From JBLHKS01 sp047620505 (GTDB lineage Bacteria; Verrucomicrobiota; Verrucomicrobiia; Verrucomicrobiales; DEV007), in contig JBLHKS010000259.1 in assembly GCA_047620505.1 (NCBI GenBank), forward strand, positions 1-9,285: a stretch of 9,285 nt of DNA. Reading direction: 5' to 3'. Below, one piece after another: positions 6,912 to 9,285 of this stretch. The notes beneath the pieces were generated by a model. The model had not been told where the DNA came from. It did no database searches and saw only the letters and a program-made list of their open reading frames with translations. Within the stretch, counting starts at the first letter, position 1. Every line of letters starts with the position of its first letter. The position numbers and the translations under genes were made by a program.

Positions 6912-7009
6912 TTTTTCGAAAATGTTCGCCGCCTATTTTGTCCGGGTCGTAGGGCGACAGCCTGGATGAGCCCTCGGAAGCAATTCTCCAAAGGCACGAG
7001 CAGATCGGG

Positions 7010-8821
7010 TCATTTTTTGCTGGAGGATGGCTCCTCTAACCGTTCGCGGTATTCTCGCATGAGAAGGCCCACCTCCCTCCGCAGTTCCTCTAGCTGCTTC
7101 TTCTGTTCGGCCGTCAGGTTGGCTCCCGCATCAATGGCGGTCCGCAGCGGCACTCCCCGTTTGCCCGCGGCGATGGCCTGCTTCCGGGCGGCTTCGCTGG
7201 AAGCTTTCTGTTCCACGGTGAGAAGCGCAGCCTGTTTCTTCAGCAGTTCCGCCCTGCGCGCCTGATACGTCGCTTTTCGCTCTTCGGCGGATGAATCATC
7301 CGGAATGCCGGGGGGGTTCTTCGGGGTCGTCGGCGGTTTCCCGGCCGGTATTTTCCGGCTGTTCTTGTTGGCCCGGAACTGGATGGCGAGCGGCTTCAAA
7401 GGAGTTTCGGCGAAGTAGTCCCGGTAGGCGGCGAACAGTTGCGCTTTTCGCTCGGGCTCGGATTCGGAGAGATCTTTGGTCTCTCCGAGATCGTTGGCGA
7501 GATCGTAGAGATCGGCCTGGGCGGCTTCGCGACTGTCGGCTCCATCGCCGCGCGGGCCACGGGTGAAAGTGAGTTTCCATTCGCCGTCCCGAAAACTGCC
7601 AGCCGTCACCGCCATCGGGGGACGCCCATGGTCGGCATCCGGCTTCTTCAACACCGGCAGGAAACTGGCGCTGTCGATGGAAGCGAACCCGGTGGTCGCT
7701 TTTGCCAGGTCCAATTGGACGAGTTCGGCGAAGGTAGCGAGAAAGTCGGTGTGGTTGACCAGCGCGTCAGTTTTCGTGCCCGCAGGGATCCGGCCCGGCC
7801 AGCGGGCGATGAAGGGAACGCGATGGCCGCCCTCGTGGGGCCGGGCCTTCCCCCCGGCGAGCGGACCGTTGGCACGATGGCCATATTTTTCGATATCGGC
7901 ATCCGGCCAGAGCGCCCCGTTGTCGCTGGTGAAAAACACGAGGGTGTCCTTTTCCATTCCACTTTCCTCGAGCGCTGCCAGGACCCGACCGAGCTCATGA
8001 TCGAGCTGAACCATGTAGTCGCCGTAGGGACCGGCTCCGCTCTTGCTCGCAAACTCGTCTTCCGGGAGCCACGGGGTGTGCGGCTCCAGCATGGCGTAAT
8101 AGAGAAACAGCGGCTCGGGATCGTCTTTGCCGGCGTGAACCCGGATGATCCCGACGACTTCATCGCAGAGCCTGGAATTGACTTCCTCGTGCACGAAACC
8201 TGGCGCCAGGTCGCTGGCCGCGTACGTCTCCCGGCGATCCCGATCCGCAGCTTTGTTGCCCTTGGTCGATCCCGTGGGCATGACCTCCGGTCCCCGGTCG
8301 CGAATGTAATAGTAGGGACCGTGGCTCATCGCCGAGTTCAGCCCAAGAAAGGAATCGAAACCATGATCGAGAGGGCCACCGACGAACGGCTTCGACAAGT
8401 CGAGAATCGGCCGACGGCCCTCTGAGGGAACCAATTCAAAGCCGAGGTGCCACTTGCCGACCATCCGGGTCGCATAACCCTGCGCCTTCAGCATTTCCGC
8501 CACGGTCAATTCCTTTGCTTCCAAAACGGGACCTAGGCCGTTGATGCCGTTGACGACACCGCGACGGGCTGGATTGATCCCGGTGAGCAAACCGTAGCGC
8601 GACGCGGTGCAGGTCGCACTGGCGGAGTGGGCATCGGTGAACAACATCCCCTCGCTGGCGAGCCGGTCGATATTTGGCGTCGCGATTTTCGATTCCGCGT
8701 TGTAAGCGGTGCAATCGCCGTAGCCCATGTCGTCCGCGAGGATGATGAGGATGTTCGGCTTTTCCGCTCCCCACAAAGGAAGGGCAGTCGCCAGGGTAAG
8801 GAGCAAGGGAAGAGTCTTCAT
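7010..8821 (-). CDS. Secreted S1-type sulfatase (arylsulfatase family) with a charged C-terminal extension
   Basis: A 603-aa exported enzyme of the formylglycine-dependent sulfatase family, which hydrolyses sulfate esters, probably of sulfated polysaccharides. The ATG at 8821 is preferred over a TTG two codons upstream because the signal peptide MKTLPLLLTLATALPLWGA starts cleanly there. Metal-binding D30/D31 lie in NILIILADDMGYGD. The modification motif CTASRYGLLTG places Cys71 as the residue converted to formylglycine, with Arg75; Ala replaces the usual Pro of CxPxR, a variant accepted in the family. GKWHLG supplies K123 and H125, H248 lies in LEPHTPW, SDNG supplies D300/N301, and K325 lies in GGKARPHEGG. 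The catalytic set is complete. After the C-terminal subdomain (YDLANDLGETKDL, about 439-451) comes an extra tail of about 120 aa: a Pro-rich linker (about 490-508) and Lys/Glu/Ala-rich helices to the end. Ordinary members end near 450-500 aa. The gene lies 20 bases after the stop of a truncated gene, so the two were probably co-transcribed. The substrate is not predictable. Confidence 0.93.
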   Translation of the reverse strand: MKTLPLLLTLATALPLWGAEKPNILIILADDMGYGDCTAYNAESKIATPNIDRLASEGMLFTDAHSASATCTASRYGLLTGINPARRGVVNGINGLGPVLEAKELTVAEMLKAQGYATRMVGKWHLGFELVPSEGRRPILDLSKPFVGGPLDHGFDSFLGLNSAMSHGPYYYIRDRGPEVMPTGSTKGNKAADRDRRETYAASDLAPGFVHEEVNSRLCDEVVGIIRVHAGKDDPEPLFLYYAMLEPHTPWLPEDEFASKSGAGPYGDYMVQLDHELGRVLAALEESGMEKDTLVFFTSDNGALWPDADIEKYGHRANGPLAGGKARPHEGGHRVPFIARWPGRIPAGTKTDALVNHTDFLATFAELVQLDLAKATTGFASIDSASFLPVLKKPDADHGRPPMAVTAGSFRDGEWKLTFTRGPRGDGADSREAAQADLYDLANDLGETKDLSESEPERKAQLFAAYRDYFAETPLKPLAIQFRANKNSRKIPAGKPPTTPKNPPGIPDDSSAEERKATYQARRAELLKKQAALLTVEQKASSEAARKQAIAAGKRGVPLRTAIDAGANLTAEQKKQLEELRREVGLLMREYRERLEEPSSSKK

Positions 8822-8840
8822 CGTCAACAGCTTCTGCTTT

Positions 8841-9163
8841 TCAGGGTTGAATCCACCTCAAATCGCGCAAATCGAATTCGTCCCAAGCACCAGCCGGGGT
8901 GATGACAATATCGACGCCTTCCCACTCTTCCAAGGGGTTCTCCTTCATCGTGAAGTCTGCCGGCGAGAGAACGACCCGCTCCCAAGCGTCATTCCCTTCG
9001 ATGTCGATCGTGTGGCGATAGGTCTCCTTCTCTTTTTCGAGGCTCAGATGAAGTCGGCCGCTTTGGCTCGAACGAATTTCGATACCCAGTCCGGATCCAG
9101 GAGGCGGTTGGAACTGCGGGCTCCGAAGCTTGAATGTTTTGCGGCCATTGCCTTTCTCTGAGG
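8841..9163 (-). pseudogene. C-terminal remnant of a secreted protein with a carbohydrate-binding-like beta-sandwich, cut by an IS3-family element
   Basis: On the - strand an open frame enters from the IS boundary and runs about 107 codons to TGA at 8841-8843, with no start of its own. It reads KTFKLRSPQFQPPPGSGLGI, then RLHLSLEKEKETYRHTIDIE, WERVVLSPADFTMKENPLEE, WEGVDIVITPAGAWDEF and ends DLRWIQP. The alternating strands and the pattern of a Trp, then VVLSPADF, then a Trp-centred strand resemble the last part of jelly-roll carbohydrate-binding domains appended to secreted hydrolases or esterases. The family cannot be fixed from the tail alone. Its stop is 20 bases before the sulfatase start, so the intact gene and the sulfatase probably formed an operon for sulfated-glycan breakdown. 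The IS has removed or displaced the 5' part and may have altered expression of the sulfatase. Confidence 0.72.
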
Positions 9164-9285
9164 TGCAACGCTTTTTTGGACCAGTTTGTTGTTTAGTTTA
9201 GTGTCAGGATGGAGTTTTCGAACTGGCTCGGTGAGAGGTAGCCGATCGCGGAATGCTTACGCTGAGTGTTATAATACGCTTCGAT
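9164..9285 (-). mobile_element. IS3-family insertion sequence, right end (partial)
   Basis: The IS runs from its terminal inverted repeat, beginning TGCAACGCTTTTTTGGACCA at 9164, to the right edge of the window. It encodes the transposase C-terminus on the - strand. The TG...CA terminus fits IS3-family ends. The exact edge is inferred from where the interrupted gene's frame ends and the T-rich repeat begins. The other end and any target duplication lie outside the window. Confidence 0.72.
9193..9285 (-). CDS. IS3-family transposase OrfB, C-terminus (partial)
   Basis: Thirty codons enter from the right edge and end at TAA (9193-9195). They read IEAYYNTQRKHSAIGYLSPS followed by QFENSILTLN. This is the hallmark end of the DDE integrase core of IS3-family (IS150/IS3-group) OrfB proteins: YN, two to three residues, R-x-H-S-A-(I/L)-G-Y-L-S-P. 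The catalytic Asp and Glu residues lie upstream, outside the window. The element's inverted repeat follows about 30 bases after the stop. Confidence 0.92.
   Translation of the reverse strand: MEAYYNTQRKHSAIGYLSPSQFENSILTLN

Larger units (their letters stand above)
6458..7009. other. AT-richer gene-free stretch holding an attachment-site-like array
   Basis: No convincing protein gene was found. The - strand frames at 6406-6682, including one starting MPLACEFGPGKIYSIGVIEK, show no recognised motif. The + strand frame through 6830 gives GGEGSRTLN, the familiar artefact of translating the reverse complement of a tRNA 3' end. Base composition is more AT-rich than in the flanking sulfatase and SUMF1-like genes, especially at 6690-6940. 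The stretch contains the tandem repeats, hairpin, tRNA-end fragment and palindrome listed separately. Confidence 0.65.

Noticed and set aside
6728..6952. 74-aa + strand ORF containing GGEGSRTLN
   Set aside because: This peptide is the well-known mistranslation of the reverse strand of a tRNA 3' end, and the rest has no recognisable feature.
6951..6974. AGGGC/GCCCT inverted repeat downstream of the sulfatase stop as a terminator
   Set aside because: The stem is only 5 bp with a 14-base loop and no T-run in the transcript direction, so it is too weak to call.
7439..8425. 328-aa + strand open frame opposite the sulfatase
   Set aside because: It is a shadow of the sulfatase reading frame; it shows no domain logic or signal peptide, while the - strand carries every sulfatase motif.

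Overview
The window looks like a piece of chromosome from a Gram-negative, sulfatase-bearing bacterium of the Planctomycetes-Verrucomicrobia-Chlamydiae type, most likely Verrucomicrobia. The evidence is a secreted Cys-type S1 sulfatase, a secreted FGE-sulfatase-fold (SUMF1-like) protein, an outer-membrane beta-barrel protein ending in Phe, and weak or absent Shine-Dalgarno sequences at most starts. The assignment rests on gene style only; no rRNA or other phylogenetic marker is present.

Left part (1-4693, + strand): a tightly coupled operon. An open frame that runs in from the left edge and ends at 66 may be the tail of an outer-membrane protein. Next come a periplasmic cupredoxin-like protein (70-738), a hybrid sensor kinase (735-3424) and an outer-membrane porin-like protein (3421-4693). 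The last three are joined by ATGA start/stop overlaps. As written, the kinase and the porin-like gene are each split by a single-base frameshift: one base is missing near 1641-1655 and one extra base lies at 4486-4487. Conceptual repair gives a kinase of about 896 aa (TM, extracytoplasmic sensor, TM, PAS, HisKA, HATPase, receiver) and a 423-aa barrel protein. A periplasmic copper-site protein, a membrane sensor facing the periplasm and an outer-membrane channel suggest an envelope-sensing system whose signal is unknown.

Middle (4756-6106, - strand): a secreted SUMF1-like protein, convergent with the operon. It lacks the cysteine pair of true formylglycine-generating enzymes. About 290 bases without a recognisable gene lie upstream of it.

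Mobile-element scar (6107-6960): a truncated tyrosine recombinase that keeps only the first catalytic Arg box, then AT-richer non-coding DNA. In that DNA a 23-bp tRNA/tmRNA 3'-end fragment is flanked by 11-bp tandem direct repeats on both sides, a 7-bp-stem hairpin and a 13-bp palindrome. This resembles an integrase attachment site.

Right part (7010-9285, - strand): a secreted sulfatase with an unusual Pro-rich/charged helical C-terminal tail. Twenty bases upstream of its start is the stop codon of a truncated gene whose surviving 107 codons look like a beta-sandwich, carbohydrate-binding-like domain. That gene is cut off at about 9164 by an IS3-family element whose transposase C-terminus runs to the right edge.

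No CRISPR array, rRNA or complete tRNA was seen. No promoter or strong terminator could be assigned with confidence.
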